Positions 16,229 through 26,234 of a DNA stretch of 64,000 bases are shown here, piece by piece; the stretch's first letter is position 1; every line of letters begins with the position of its first letter. Source of the stretch: Bacteroides mediterraneensis (GTDB taxonomy: Bacteria > Bacteroidota > Bacteroidia > Bacteroidales > Bacteroidaceae); contig NZ_JACJKA010000016.1 in assembly GCF_016900355.1 (NCBI RefSeq), positions 1 through 64,000 on the forward strand, given 5' to 3'. Made by a program: the position numbers and the translations under genes. The notes beneath the pieces were generated by a model. The model searched no databases, was not told the origin of the DNA, and was given only the letters and a program-made list of their open reading frames with translations.

Positions 16229-16570
16229 ATGGAAGTACTAAAGCAATTAAGAAAGAGATTTGAGAACGTAAACAACAGTGTAAGCAGGTGGGCAGTAGGT
16301 CTTATGTTTCTGTTCATGGTGGCAGCTCCGATTGAATTAGAAGCACAGAGTGGCCTTAAGATAAGCAGTCTTTCGGAAGTAACGGACACAGCCAAGGAAG
16401 GTGCTGACACAATCCTTGATGTCGCAAAATACATTCTCGCAGCCGTTTTGGGTATCGCACTGGTGTTCGTGATTTATTCTCTTGCAACAAATAATCCACA
16501 TGCCAAAGAATACCTGTTAGGATGGATCATTGCAGTTGTAGTGATTATGGTTGCCTTCCTGATTATCTGA
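16229..16570 (+). CDS. traE: TraE-like (DUF4134) VirB2-type protein
   Basis: 113 residues. A basic N-terminus and hydrophobic segment with a cleavage-like site (IELEAQSG) are followed by two membrane helices (KYILAAVLGIALVFVIYSLA; LLGWIIAVVVIMVAFLII). This is the usual layout of TraE in Bacteroidetes conjugation, thought to be the pilus subunit. It lies directly ahead of the VirB3-like and VirB4-like genes, the conserved order. Confidence 0.82.
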   Translation: MEVLKQLRKRFENVNNSVSRWAVGLMFLFMVAAPIELEAQSGLKISSLSEVTDTAKEGADTILDVAKYILAAVLGIALVFVIYSLATNNPHAKEYLLGWIIAVVVIMVAFLII

Positions 16571-16573
16571 ACC

Positions 16574-16876
16574 ATGAGAACCATGAGGAAAATAAACAAG
16601 CCTATCAAGTTTTTCGGCTTGTCATCCGGGCAATTCGGAATATTCATGCTTATAGTAGCCATCACGATTATCGTCTGCATATTCAAGCAGCTGCATCCGC
16701 TGGTCATAACGCTTCTACTCAGCGGAATAGTATTTCTGTCAGGGCTACTGTTCAATACCTTGAAAAAGGAACATAAGGCTGGAAATCCGGATTTTCTCAC
16801 AGGTTTGAGTGTACGGAGCGCAACACCAAGAAAAATAGTAGATAAAAAAAAGATTTTCAATTTCATTCTAAACTGA
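16574..16876 (+). CDS. traF: TraF-like (DUF4133) VirB3-type protein
   Basis: 100 residues: INKPIKFFGLSSGQFGIFML with two close membrane helices and the Lys-rich tail of DUF4133. It works with the VirB4 ATPase in the inner membrane. The start could be 16574 or the in-frame ATG at 16583. It is 3 nt after traE and 7 nt before traG. Confidence 0.85.
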   Translation: MRTMRKINKPIKFFGLSSGQFGIFMLIVAITIIVCIFKQLHPLVITLLLSGIVFLSGLLFNTLKKEHKAGNPDFLTGLSVRSATPRKIVDKKKIFNFILN

Positions 16877-16883
16877 ACAGCCA

Positions 16884-19490
16884 ATGGTCACACTTATCAT
16901 CCTAACAGCCGTTGTCATTTGTTTGTTGGCTCTTCTCATTGCAATATTGTATATGCGCAATGAAGAAGTGCAAGTAACAGACAAGGCCACAGATCTGGCA
17001 GACATATTGCCTATACAGACCATCACCCAGGATGCAATCATCAATGGGAACGGTGACATCACAGTAGGGTACAGAATGCTTCTTCCTGAAGTGTTCACAC
17101 TTTCGGAAAAAGAAGCAGAATATATCCATGAGAGACTTGAAGCTCTCTTGAAGATGCTTCCGGCCGGAACTGTCATACATCAGCAGATTTTTTATTATAC
17201 CGGAGAGTATAACAATCAGGAATATTCAAACAATGCTCTGATAGCAGAGAACAACCGGCATTTTGACGGCAAGGAGATTCTGAACAGTTATACTAATCTG
17301 TATCTTACATTTACCAATGGGAAAAAGAACGGCAAGATAAGAAAAAGTGCGACCAACACATCACTGTTAAGAAGATTACATTACCCGTTTAAGCAGCCAT
17401 ATAGGGATTATGAGAGACGAATGACAGAGATGGAAGCATCGCTTCTTAATTTTGAGAATGGTCTGGCATCTATCCAGCAATTCGAAATCAGGAAGATGAA
17501 CAGCAAAGAGTTGAACAATGCTGTTTATGATTACATCAATCTATCTTATGATACACCTGTAGAAGATGCAACGGAAAAGGTTGTGAATCCGATGGCCATC
17601 ACACAGAACGGTGAAATGAAAATCGGCCAGCAGTATGTATCGATGTTATCACTGACAATCGAGGGGGAGCATCTGCATGAACTCTCAGTTCCTCACACCG
17701 GTAAAGCACGTTCATACGGTGGAAACATTGAAATACCGGACAGTATCAAGAGCAAGTGCTCGATGTTATACCCCGTAGGTCTCGGATTGCCTTTTAATCA
17801 TATTGTCAATGTGGTCATCGAGATAACAGATCCTGATGCGACAGTAACAGCAATAGGAGCAGAGAAGGATGCCTTGAACTACATCACCAACTTTTATCCC
17901 CCTGCAGCAGAAAAGCAGAAGGAGCAAAGATTGTTCTGTGAAGAGATTACGAAATTTGACTATCAGACCGCTTACACTTCGTTCAATGTCATTCTCAATG
18001 ATACGGACAAAACTTCACTGATGCGTAAGATAGCCCTTGTACAGCAAGGATTCTCCTTCATGAACCAAAGCAGCTGTTATGTTGAAAATGCGGAATTGTG
18101 TAACCTTTTCTTTACAAACATACCCGGTAACGCCAGGGCAAATTACAGAGGTTTCATCAATACAACCAAACAGGCAATCTGCTATCTGCAAAAAGAAGGT
18201 ATGTATGTTTCAGATACGAAAGGGCACATATACAATGACCGTTTCGGAACACCGGTCAAGATAAATCTTTGGGATTATCCGACATTGAATAACAAGAACA
18301 GGATAGTTATCGGGCCGTCAGGTTCAGGAAAATCTTTCTGGCTTAACAATTACATTCTGCAAAGCTATGAGCTGGGTAGAGACATCATGATCATCGACAT
18401 CGGTGGTTCATACCGTTCTATGATAGCATTGAATGGAGGGAAATATTTTGATTCTACAGAACAGAAGAAATTTGCCTTCAATCCATTTCTATGTGACCGT
18501 GACAAGAACGGTAAGTATCTCTATATCGACACAACGGACGCAGAATCAGCAGATGACCAGATAAAGACTATCGTAGCCATAATAAGCTATATCTGGAAGG
18601 CCAGGGAACAGATGATGCCGGCTGAGACGGCGATTCTTAGGAAATCCATCATCGGCTTTTATGACTATGTAAACAATTCTTCAGTAGGTCAGAATAATGA
18701 AAGAATCTTTCCTGATATGAAAGCATATAGAAAATATCTTCAGGAAGTATTCAAAAAAAGAATGAGTGATTTTGAAAAGCAGAAATTCGAGATTGAAGAG
18801 CTTATTCTTCTGCTGGAACCATATACAGACGGTGAACTCAGTTTCCTGCTCAACGCAAAGGAAAACGTGGATATTGTTCATGACAAGCTCATCGCATTTG
18901 ATATGGAAGATGCGTCAAAGAAGGAATACTTTCCGCTTGTGGCCATCATTACCCTTCAGATGATTGTCGATAAGATTAAGAAACGACAGGGAATGATGAA
19001 GGAACTGATTATCGATGAAGCCCTGGATTTCCTTCAGGATGAAAAGTTCGGAGACTTCATAGCCTATCTGTACCGTACATTCAGAAAGAAAGAGGGAAGC
19101 ATCACTCTGGCAGCACAGAATATCCTTTTCCTGAAGAACATGCCTTCAGGAATAAAGGATTCAATTATCATCAACTGTGCTACAAAGATAATCCTGGATC
19201 ACTCGGAGCACCGCCAGAACCTGCCGGAAATCCAGTCCGTCTTGTCCATCAATGACGAAGAAATCTATATGATAGAGTCATTGCAAAGGACAGACCGCTG
19301 GAGGGAGTTCTTCATCAAGATGTCCAATGATGCATTCATTTTCAGAAATGAGGTATCAGATTTTGCAGCGGTAGCATTTGACTCAAAACAATCAACCGTA
19401 GTCAGGATTAAGCAATTATTCAAAGAAACAGGCTCGACCTATACGGCCATAAACTTATATCTGGAAGAAAGGAGAAAGCAATATGGATGA
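16884..19490 (+). CDS. traG: TraG, VirB4-type conjugation ATPase
   Basis: 868 residues. An N-terminal membrane helix (residues 1-24) is followed by the TraG N-terminal domain, then the ATPase domain with Walker A GPSGSGKS (477-484), DIMIIDIGGSYRSM, and Walker B LIIDEALDFL (about 709-718). It powers pilus assembly and substrate transfer. Length agrees with the family. It overlaps the following gene by 8 nt. Confidence 0.95.
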   Translation: MVTLIILTAVVICLLALLIAILYMRNEEVQVTDKATDLADILPIQTITQDAIINGNGDITVGYRMLLPEVFTLSEKEAEYIHERLEALLKMLPAGTVIHQQIFYYTGEYNNQEYSNNALIAENNRHFDGKEILNSYTNLYLTFTNGKKNGKIRKSATNTSLLRRLHYPFKQPYRDYERRMTEMEASLLNFENGLASIQQFEIRKMNSKELNNAVYDYINLSYDTPVEDATEKVVNPMAITQNGEMKIGQQYVSMLSLTIEGEHLHELSVPHTGKARSYGGNIEIPDSIKSKCSMLYPVGLGLPFNHIVNVVIEITDPDATVTAIGAEKDALNYITNFYPPAAEKQKEQRLFCEEITKFDYQTAYTSFNVILNDTDKTSLMRKIALVQQGFSFMNQSSCYVENAELCNLFFTNIPGNARANYRGFINTTKQAICYLQKEGMYVSDTKGHIYNDRFGTPVKINLWDYPTLNNKNRIVIGPSGSGKSFWLNNYILQSYELGRDIMIIDIGGSYRSMIALNGGKYFDSTEQKKFAFNPFLCDRDKNGKYLYIDTTDAESADDQIKTIVAIISYIWKAREQMMPAETAILRKSIIGFYDYVNNSSVGQNNERIFPDMKAYRKYLQEVFKKRMSDFEKQKFEIEELILLLEPYTDGELSFLLNAKENVDIVHDKLIAFDMEDASKKEYFPLVAIITLQMIVDKIKKRQGMMKELIIDEALDFLQDEKFGDFIAYLYRTFRKKEGSITLAAQNILFLKNMPSGIKDSIIINCATKIILDHSEHRQNLPEIQSVLSINDEEIYMIESLQRTDRWREFFIKMSNDAFIFRNEVSDFAAVAFDSKQSTVVRIKQLFKETGSTYTAINLYLEERRKQYG

Positions 19491-19698
19491 TGCAACAGCA
19501 GGATTAACGGAGTTGTTAAACTACAGCACTGACATGAACACGAGCATGAACAGTGTAGCACCCAGTATAGCAGCAGCATTATTAGGCATAGCCCTCATCT
19601 TTGTGGTTTGGGCTTTGGCCACAAAAAAGCAAAATGCACGTACATACCTGATAGCTTGGGTAGTATGCGTAATATTTACTATCACATTTATCATTTAA
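19483..19698 (+). CDS. Second VirB2/TraE-like small membrane protein
   Basis: 71 residues with two membrane helices (IAAALLGIALIFVVWALATK; TYLIAWVVCVIFTITFII). The helices closely resemble those of the TraE-like protein at 16229 (LLGIALVFVIYSLAT), so it is probably a paralogue. It has no signal peptide and overlaps traG. Confidence 0.75.
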   Translation: MDDATAGLTELLNYSTDMNTSMNSVAPSIAAALLGIALIFVVWALATKKQNARTYLIAWVVCVIFTITFII

Positions 19699-19702
19699 GC
19701 TT

Positions 19703-20299
19703 ATGAAGAAATTATTTGGAATAATCATAATCACGACAGCCATGCTGTTTATAGGTGCAGGGAAGGCAGATGCCCAGTGGGTTGTGCATGATCCGGGACA
19801 TACCTTCCTTAATTCAACAGAGTGGTACACCAACGTAAAGAAATGGATAGAGCAGATAAAGGAGATGGAAGCAGCCCAGAAATTAAGGGAAGGTTTACAG
19901 AACATAGACAGAATGAAGGAACTGAAATCTCTGAAAGAGCTTGCTGATCTGTTGGATGACGTTGCCTGTCTGAGTCAGGACTACAGCTTTTATATGAATG
20001 TAGGATCCAACTACCACTGTTTGAAGTTTCTTAATTTTCAAAGAGTAACAGTCAATCTCAGCGTCAGTACCGACCTCCTGATGAAGGTAGCAACGGTAAC
20101 AAGTTATTTCTCGATGAACTCTGAAGGAAGAATCTCCTTTATCGAACAGGTAAAGGAGTCTGTTGAAAAGGCAGCAGATGAAATGAGAGAGTTTAACGAA
20201 ACAGTCAGAAGCACAGTTATTTATAAATCGATGAAAGGACACAACCGGAAGACCTATTATCAAGGTCGCCTTTCAGCCTATACAAGATATACCAACTAA
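19703..20299 (+). CDS. traI: TraI-like (DUF4141) VirB5-type protein
   Basis: 198 residues. A signal peptide ending at ADAQW is followed by VVHDPGHTFLNSTEWYTNVK and long helices, the typical DUF4141/TraI pattern, thought to be a minor pilus protein in the periplasm. It lies between the paralogous pilin gene and traJ in conserved order. Confidence 0.85.
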   Translation: MKKLFGIIIITTAMLFIGAGKADAQWVVHDPGHTFLNSTEWYTNVKKWIEQIKEMEAAQKLREGLQNIDRMKELKSLKELADLLDDVACLSQDYSFYMNVGSNYHCLKFLNFQRVTVNLSVSTDLLMKVATVTSYFSMNSEGRISFIEQVKESVEKAADEMREFNETVRSTVIYKSMKGHNRKTYYQGRLSAYTRYTN

Positions 20300-20303
20300 G
20301 CCT

Positions 20304-21353
20304 ATGAACCAGGACAATTTTTTGTGGGGACTCCAAATAACAGACGGCCTCACTATGGAATTAGTTTCAAAGATGACAGTTATAGCATTTGGAGTTGCAG
20401 TCATCTGTTTTATATGTAATCTGGCCTATAATTATCTGTATCACGGAGCCAGTCAGTTGTTGACATCAAATGAAGACAAGTTTCCGGACATGATGGAAAT
20501 CGGCCGCTGTCTGGTACTGTTTTTCTGTCTGACAATGTATAAGCCAATCGCACAGACCATTGTAGGAACAATGGAAGTCATAAACGAAGCTACATCGTTA
20601 TCTTCAGAAAGAGCCAATGAATTTGCCCAATTTATGGCCAAGGCAAGCAACGAGCAGGGTGAAATGATAGCAGAATATGAGACCAATTCACTTGAAGCGG
20701 AAGTGGCAGCCGGAGAGGACACAACAGGAGCCATGCAGCATGAGCTTGATAAAAAAGCGGAAGAGGATGAGACTACAGGATTAAGAGCCAGTATAGAGAA
20801 ACTTGTCAATATCCTTAATCCGGCAAACCTTGTAGCACTTGTATTACACGCTGCGGCAGCCTTGGTTGTAGGTATCATACAAATCATCATCCTGGGTTTA
20901 GGTGTAGTTATTGTAAAGATACTGGTTATACTCGGCCCGTTTGTCTTCGCGTTCAGTATGCTTCCGGTATTTCAGAAACAGCTATCCATCTGGTTCGGTA
21001 CTCTCTGTTCATCCTGTATGGTGTTCACTGTGATAAACATACTCAATCAGATTATGTGGCAGACATTAAAAGCACTATGCGAATCACCGGCCGACATGGT
21101 TGATATGGCAACACAACAGTTGCAATATCTGGGCATGGATCTGGCTCTAATCGGCGCATATTGCAGCTGTTTCTGGCTGTCGTCAAAAATTGTCGGACAC
21201 AGTGATGCCGGCAAGGTTATCTCAAAGGTTATGTCGATAGCAACGACAGCAGCCACCATAGCCCTGCTTGGTGGAGCTGGAGCAGCAGCCAAAGCAACAA
21301 ATGTAGGAGCTGCGGCATCAATTGGAGAAAGTATAATCGATGATAAAAAATAG
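20304..21353 (+). CDS. traJ: TraJ, VirB6-type membrane channel protein
   Basis: 349 residues with multiple membrane helices. A polar alanine/glutamate-rich section (about 98-165) sits between the first helices and LVALVLHAAAALVVGIIQII. It matches conjugative-transposon TraJ/VirB6 in size, order and topology, and forms the inner-membrane channel. Confidence 0.88.
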   Translation: MNQDNFLWGLQITDGLTMELVSKMTVIAFGVAVICFICNLAYNYLYHGASQLLTSNEDKFPDMMEIGRCLVLFFCLTMYKPIAQTIVGTMEVINEATSLSSERANEFAQFMAKASNEQGEMIAEYETNSLEAEVAAGEDTTGAMQHELDKKAEEDETTGLRASIEKLVNILNPANLVALVLHAAAALVVGIIQIIILGLGVVIVKILVILGPFVFAFSMLPVFQKQLSIWFGTLCSSCMVFTVINILNQIMWQTLKALCESPADMVDMATQQLQYLGMDLALIGAYCSCFWLSSKIVGHSDAGKVISKVMSIATTAATIALLGGAGAAAKATNVGAAASIGESIIDDKK

Positions 21354-21358
21354 CAGAT

Positions 21359-22021
21359 ATGGACTTGATGAAATTTAAAGGTGTAGACAATGCCGTAAAG
21401 ATGACTATAAGACTTTCGATAGGCTACTGTGTCGTTCTTACGATAGCTTTTATCACATGCATCATCTATCAGACGATGAAGCTGGAAAAAGCTTACAGCC
21501 AGGCATTGGTCATAGACAAGAATGGGGAAGTATATGAGGCAAGTGGTATGCCGGCATCAAATATGAGAAGGTTCGAATACATCAATCATGTCAAGACCTT
21601 TGTCGGAAAATGGTATGCCTTTGACGAAAATACCTATGAGAAAAATATCACAAGTGCCCTGAATCTCATTGGGAACAAGGGGAAAGAGCTGTTGAACGAA
21701 TACAATGATGTGAATATGCTCAATTCACTGGTACAGAAGAACATCAGATACGGAGTATCAATTGACGAAATAGTCATTGATATGGGAACTATCCCTGTAA
21801 CAGGGAAAATACTTTTCACACAGACGGGATATAGGGCCAGAGGAAAGATTTCAAGAAAGGTAGAAGCAGAGTTCTCCATCTACGATGTATCAAGAAGTGA
21901 GGAAAATGCACACGGAGCCAAGATAGAGGACTGGATCGTGCATTATTCGGCACCAATTGAAGACAACCAGGAAGTATATAATAATACCCAACCAGAAAAA
22001 TCTGACGAACATGAAAACTAA
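21359..22021 (+). CDS. traK: TraK, VirB8-type assembly protein
   Basis: 220 residues. A short cytosolic N-terminus and a membrane helix (about 19-39) precede a periplasmic NTF2-like domain (FEYINHVKTFVGKWYAFDEN). It is a bridge between the inner-membrane complex and VirB9/10-like proteins. The stop overlaps the start of traM. Confidence 0.9.
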   Translation: MDLMKFKGVDNAVKMTIRLSIGYCVVLTIAFITCIIYQTMKLEKAYSQALVIDKNGEVYEASGMPASNMRRFEYINHVKTFVGKWYAFDENTYEKNITSALNLIGNKGKELLNEYNDVNMLNSLVQKNIRYGVSIDEIVIDMGTIPVTGKILFTQTGYRARGKISRKVEAEFSIYDVSRSEENAHGAKIEDWIVHYSAPIEDNQEVYNNTQPEKSDEHEN

Positions 22022-23288
22022 TAATTTTTTAAAAGACAAAAACAAGCTTCTGATGATTATACCCATCGTATTAGGTGGTCTATTTCTCTACGTGTTTTTT
22101 GTTCACGACACATCATCAAAGGAAGTTGCGGAAAATGAAAAAGAAAGGCAAAGTGTATTGCTGGAGCCGGATTCGGAAGCAAAGGACAAAGCTCTCAATA
22201 AGATTGAAGCCTATAAACAGGATGAAAGAGAAGAGAAGGAGAAACAAAGAATCATGGATGAATCACAGGTAAGAGGTTCGGATTTCTACTTCGACCTTCA
22301 GAACAGAAATGAAAAATATGACCAGGCAACACTGGAGAAAATACGGAAAATGAGAAGAGATCCATACTCTGATGTAATGGGTGAATATGGCAGCAGCGAC
22401 AGCCACCTCTCGGAACAGCTGGAAAAGCAGCTTGCAAGCATTGAGGATGAAGAAGAGTTGAAGGAGATTATAAGGGAAGCAAGGAAAAATGCTGAAATCC
22501 GAAAGGAACTGGAGCAGAACAATGTCTATAGACAAAAGATATATAAAAGGATTATAGGTTATGATCAGGAAAAGAAAAAAGCCGAAAATCCCACAAAGCC
22601 CAAACCAGGCAGTGCAATGGACAGCCTTGTAAGCAACCAGCCTATATATATAGCCGAGAATGGCAAAAGGACAAGGAGGCAACAGGCAAGTATGCCAAGC
22701 AGCAACACCTTATTCAAGGCCTGCATACATGGAGACCAGACAGTCGTTACCGGCAGTACAGTAAGAATGCGTATGCTGGAAGATGCCGTTGTCTGTGGCA
22801 TGAAAATACCGGCTAACACACTCTTTTACGGTGTGGCGACATTAGGAGCAAACCGGCTGGAGGTAGTGGTAAACAACCTGAAGGTAGGAAATACGATCAG
22901 CCCTGTTTCCTTTGTCATCTTCGACAATGATGCAATGGAAGGATTGAACTTACCAAACAACATGAAGGCTCAGGCAGCCAAACGTATGCAGCAGGGACTT
23001 GTCCAGAATATTGATATGCCTCTTGCCTCTATCGGAACAATGACAAGTGAGATTACCAGTGCTGTAAATGCTACGACTCAGATAGCAAAACAGATATTGA
23101 ATATGAAACTTTCGCAAGTCAAGGTACATCTGAAGAGCAATTATCAGATGTATATACAGGAAGAGACAAAAGAATCAAAGCTGAAACGGAAAGCTGTTCA
23201 GGAAGAATTGCAGAGACTATATGCTGAGCTTGAAGAGAACAAAAATAATCAGCCACATCCTTTGGAAACATTAATTGACAAGCTATGA
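22011..23288 (+). CDS. traM: TraM, VirB10-type scaffold protein
   Basis: About 425 residues from the ATG at 22011 that overlaps the end of traK; a TTG frame start at 21957 is unlikely. A membrane helix near residues 11-28 is followed by a long Glu/Lys-rich coiled-coil segment, then the conserved C-terminal beta domain (TLFKACIHGDQTVVTGSTVR, MRMLEDAVV, KIPANTLFYGVA). It spans the envelope and links inner and outer membrane parts of the transfer machine. Confidence 0.9.
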   Translation: MKTNNFLKDKNKLLMIIPIVLGGLFLYVFFVHDTSSKEVAENEKERQSVLLEPDSEAKDKALNKIEAYKQDEREEKEKQRIMDESQVRGSDFYFDLQNRNEKYDQATLEKIRKMRRDPYSDVMGEYGSSDSHLSEQLEKQLASIEDEEELKEIIREARKNAEIRKELEQNNVYRQKIYKRIIGYDQEKKKAENPTKPKPGSAMDSLVSNQPIYIAENGKRTRRQQASMPSSNTLFKACIHGDQTVVTGSTVRMRMLEDAVVCGMKIPANTLFYGVATLGANRLEVVVNNLKVGNTISPVSFVIFDNDAMEGLNLPNNMKAQAAKRMQQGLVQNIDMPLASIGTMTSEITSAVNATTQIAKQILNMKLSQVKVHLKSNYQMYIQEETKESKLKRKAVQEELQRLYAELEENKNNQPHPLETLIDKL

Positions 23289-23464
23289 TTTTGAATATCT
23301 TGAATTATCTAATTGTTATAGCAACCCTGTTTTTCGGGTACAGAATCTATATATCAAGAAAGCAGGGTAAGAAATTTACAGAAATCAAACCGCTTTTGGT
23401 TTCATTTTTCGCCTGTATTGTCTTGTTATGGGCGATAACAGTATTCACCGCATTTTATAATTGA
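23285..23464 (+). CDS. Small two-helix membrane protein between traM and traN
   Basis: 59 residues, MILNILNYLIVIATLFFGYR, a basic middle (SRKQGKKF) and a second helix LLVSFFACIVLLWAITVF. The ATG overlaps the traM stop (ATGA), and the stop lies 5 nt before the traN start, so it is a coupled member of the operon. No family recognised. Confidence 0.65.
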   Translation: MILNILNYLIVIATLFFGYRIYISRKQGKKFTEIKPLLVSFFACIVLLWAITVFTAFYN

Positions 23465-23469
23465 AAGTT

Positions 23470-24564
23470 ATGAAAAGAATCTATATTTTAATTGTTCTAT
23501 GTGTGGCCGCATTCGGCTTAAAAGCACAGAGTCCCGAACAGGAGAGTATCAAAGCCAAGAACATTTACGTATCATTTGACTTTGTGAAGCATCTGGTATT
23601 CCCGGTACAAGTGTCCGATATTGAAGTAGGAGAGAAAGAGCTTATTTCGGCAGAAAGGGTTGAAGAAGCACCCCACGTTGTCAGACTGTGCGCACAGAGT
23701 GAAGACTTTGAGAAAGAGACAAATGTAACCGTCGTTTGTATCGACGGCAGTGTCTATACTTACCATGTGAAATATATAGCAAACGGTCTTGTCGATCCTT
23801 CCCCTAATATCTATGAAGATAACGGTAAATGGGAACACAACGATTATCAGGCGGATGTCAGTGACATGCACATGGCCGAGTTTTTCTTCCCCTCAGACAT
23901 CATATACGGCACACAAGGTAACGAAATGTCCTTTGCTTTACAGAGCTACAACAATCAGCTGAAGGTTTCAACAGCTAAAGATGCCGTTGAAAATTCGAAT
24001 CTTTTTGTCATCGACAAAAACATGAATACATACAGCATTGTCATCCGCAGAAACGAGACTTCGGTCTTCACCTACAACTATGATGACAAGCGTGAATATA
24101 CTGCCCACATCGATGTGAACAGTGAGGTGATGGACAAATGCCTTCAGGAGCTGAGAACAAAGAAAAGGAACATCTACAGTGTTGGCGAGGTAAAAAACAA
24201 GTTTGAGCTGTCAATGTCCAACCTGTATGTACATGAAGACTTTATGTTTTTCATCTTTGATTTGAAAAACAAGTCATATATAGACTATGACATTGAATTT
24301 GTCAAATGCTTTCAAAGAGACATCAAGAAAAGCAAGAATGCCATACAGCAGGAAACAACCATAGATCCCATTTATACAAAGGATTTTGAAACAAAGATAA
24401 AGGGCAAAAGCGCCAACAGGCTTGTTCTGGGATTTAACAAGTTTACAATTCCGGACAACAAAATCTTTGAGATAGAACTGTATGAAAAGGGTGGTGGCCG
24501 CCACATGAAACTGGCTGTTGAGAACAAGTATATTATCAGGGCAGAACCTTTATTCGAAAAATGA
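23470..24564 (+). CDS. traN: TraN (DUF4138), VirB9-type outer-membrane complex protein
   Basis: 364 residues from the ATG at 23470; an upstream in-frame TTG is ignored because the signal peptide MKRIYILIVLCVAAFGLKAQ begins at this ATG. The mature protein has the beta-rich TraN pattern (IYVSFDFVKHLVFPVQVSDI; VGEVKNKFELSMSNLYVHED). It works with TraM in the outer-membrane core. Confidence 0.88.
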   Translation: MKRIYILIVLCVAAFGLKAQSPEQESIKAKNIYVSFDFVKHLVFPVQVSDIEVGEKELISAERVEEAPHVVRLCAQSEDFEKETNVTVVCIDGSVYTYHVKYIANGLVDPSPNIYEDNGKWEHNDYQADVSDMHMAEFFFPSDIIYGTQGNEMSFALQSYNNQLKVSTAKDAVENSNLFVIDKNMNTYSIVIRRNETSVFTYNYDDKREYTAHIDVNSEVMDKCLQELRTKKRNIYSVGEVKNKFELSMSNLYVHEDFMFFIFDLKNKSYIDYDIEFVKCFQRDIKKSKNAIQQETTIDPIYTKDFETKIKGKSANRLVLGFNKFTIPDNKIFEIELYEKGGGRHMKLAVENKYIIRAEPLFEK

Positions 24565-24565
24565 T

Positions 24566-26032
24566 ATGAAACTGAAAGAAGCTTATGAGAACTATTCCTA
24601 TAATAACATAGGGCAGTTCAGAGCCTTGTCGGAAACTCTTGGCTATAAAACAGAATATCATGACGGAAGCTATCTTTTCCACAAGGGGGATGACAGTATC
24701 CAATTATCTTTGGATGAAATCAGATCTAAAGCTAAAGAAAACCGGAATGAACAGCGAGCCGAGGAGTCAAAAGAAAAGGTTTGTTCGTTCTTTGACAAGA
24801 ACAAGGCAAATGAGCCTTCATACATCGAAGAACTTAGAAAAAAAGGAATCAGTGTGATTCGGTGGAATGACATAAAGGGCGAGAACAAAGACGGTTTCAC
24901 CATCATAGACCATAACCGTAAAGTATGCTATACAGGCCAGGAGCTATACGAATATGCACACAACACCGGCAACCTGCTGGACGGCAAAGGAACAAAACTG
25001 GAAAAGGGTATAATGTCAGACCTGATGGATATAGGTGAGAAGAAAGGGAAGCTGCGTATGAGTGAGAACGGCATTTCCGTCTTTTACCGCAAGGAAACCC
25101 TAACCATTCCGGACAGGATGCTTGGACACAAGCTTAACAAAACGGAGAAAGAGCGTCTTCTACACGGTGATATTGTTCCTTTAGATACCAAAAGAGGTAC
25201 AATTATGCTTCAGGTTGACAAGGACTTGAATTCGGTAATCGTGAGATCAAGCAAAGAAATTAAGATACCTAATGTGATAGGCAAGACCGAGGAATATGAC
25301 GGATATAAGTTAACCAAAGCAGACAAATATCTGCTTGCCAACGGTCATACGTTAGAGAGTAAGCTCATGCACAGCAAGGACGGATATATCCTTGCCGACA
25401 TATCTCTCACAGATGACAAAAAAGGCATTCAGTTCTCAAACATACAGAGTATTACAGAAGGAAAGGCTCATGAACTGATAAAGGAGATGAGACCTAAACT
25501 GGAAGCTGTAAACCCCGTCATAGAAAATAAGGTATCGGCAGATAAAGGGCGAGACATGGACAGCGAGTTTAAGGAAGCGGTCGGTAAAAGGGACTTTGAA
25601 ACGATTGACAAACTCAGGGAGGACGGTTATAAGCCAAGTGAAGATTACATCAGAGGTGTAGGAAAACAGCTGAATCTGAGTGATAATGAAATGAAGGAAG
25701 TTCAGAAGATTTTTCAGGTTAAGCCGGATGAGCTGAGCGAACATCAGAAACAGGCTGCCAAGCTTTTAGATGCAGCCTCGGTAGGAAATTACAGAGTCAT
25801 TCAGGACATCCAAAAAACCGGATATCAGATAACACAGAATGATATAAAAGCCATGCGAGAAAATGGCGTACAGGAAAACACCATCATCGCCGTTCAGAAG
25901 ATATTCGGTCTGGAAAACAAAAGCAAGACTTTGGGTGATGTGAAGTTGGCAAGCAGTCCGAAGCCAGACAATACAAAAGAAATGGCCAGACCAATTGCCA
26001 ATACCGTAAACAAGATGTTCAACGACTTATAA
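24566..26032 (+). CDS. DUF3945/DUF4099-type accessory protein
   Basis: 488 residues, cytosolic, starting at the ATG 1 nt after the traN stop. The middle carries DRMLGHKLNKTEKERLLHGD and TKADKYLLANGHTLESKLMH, repeats of the DUF3945 type found in Bacteroidetes conjugative elements. The C-terminal part has a repeated helical unit (EAVGKRDFETIDKLREDGYK; AASVGNYRVIQDIQKTGYQI) whose relative recurs in the ArdC-like protein downstream. Function unknown; DNA processing in the recipient is possible. Confidence 0.72.
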   Translation: MKLKEAYENYSYNNIGQFRALSETLGYKTEYHDGSYLFHKGDDSIQLSLDEIRSKAKENRNEQRAEESKEKVCSFFDKNKANEPSYIEELRKKGISVIRWNDIKGENKDGFTIIDHNRKVCYTGQELYEYAHNTGNLLDGKGTKLEKGIMSDLMDIGEKKGKLRMSENGISVFYRKETLTIPDRMLGHKLNKTEKERLLHGDIVPLDTKRGTIMLQVDKDLNSVIVRSSKEIKIPNVIGKTEEYDGYKLTKADKYLLANGHTLESKLMHSKDGYILADISLTDDKKGIQFSNIQSITEGKAHELIKEMRPKLEAVNPVIENKVSADKGRDMDSEFKEAVGKRDFETIDKLREDGYKPSEDYIRGVGKQLNLSDNEMKEVQKIFQVKPDELSEHQKQAAKLLDAASVGNYRVIQDIQKTGYQITQNDIKAMRENGVQENTIIAVQKIFGLENKSKTLGDVKLASSPKPDNTKEMARPIANTVNKMFNDL

Positions 26033-26042
26033 AAATGCAATT

Positions 26043-26234
26043 ATGGACTACAATGAACTGGTACAGAAAAGACAGGAAGGTGTCATCGATGACCTGGAGT
26101 TTCTGCTCGCTCAAAAAGATTTGGCAGAAATATATCTTGAAGACATGAAGTCAAGAGGAGAGAGGCCCAATAATGAGAATGCCGTCAAGTGGCTATGTGA
26201 ATATGAGAATAACCATTTATACGAACAGTTATGA
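26043..26234 (+). CDS. Small hypothetical protein, 63 residues
   Basis: An acidic helical protein (MDYNELVQKRQEGVIDDLEF...). The stop overlaps the start of the ArdC-like gene (ATGA), so it is part of the operon. Not recognised. Confidence 0.65.
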   Translation: MDYNELVQKRQEGVIDDLEFLLAQKDLAEIYLEDMKSRGERPNNENAVKWLCEYENNHLYEQL

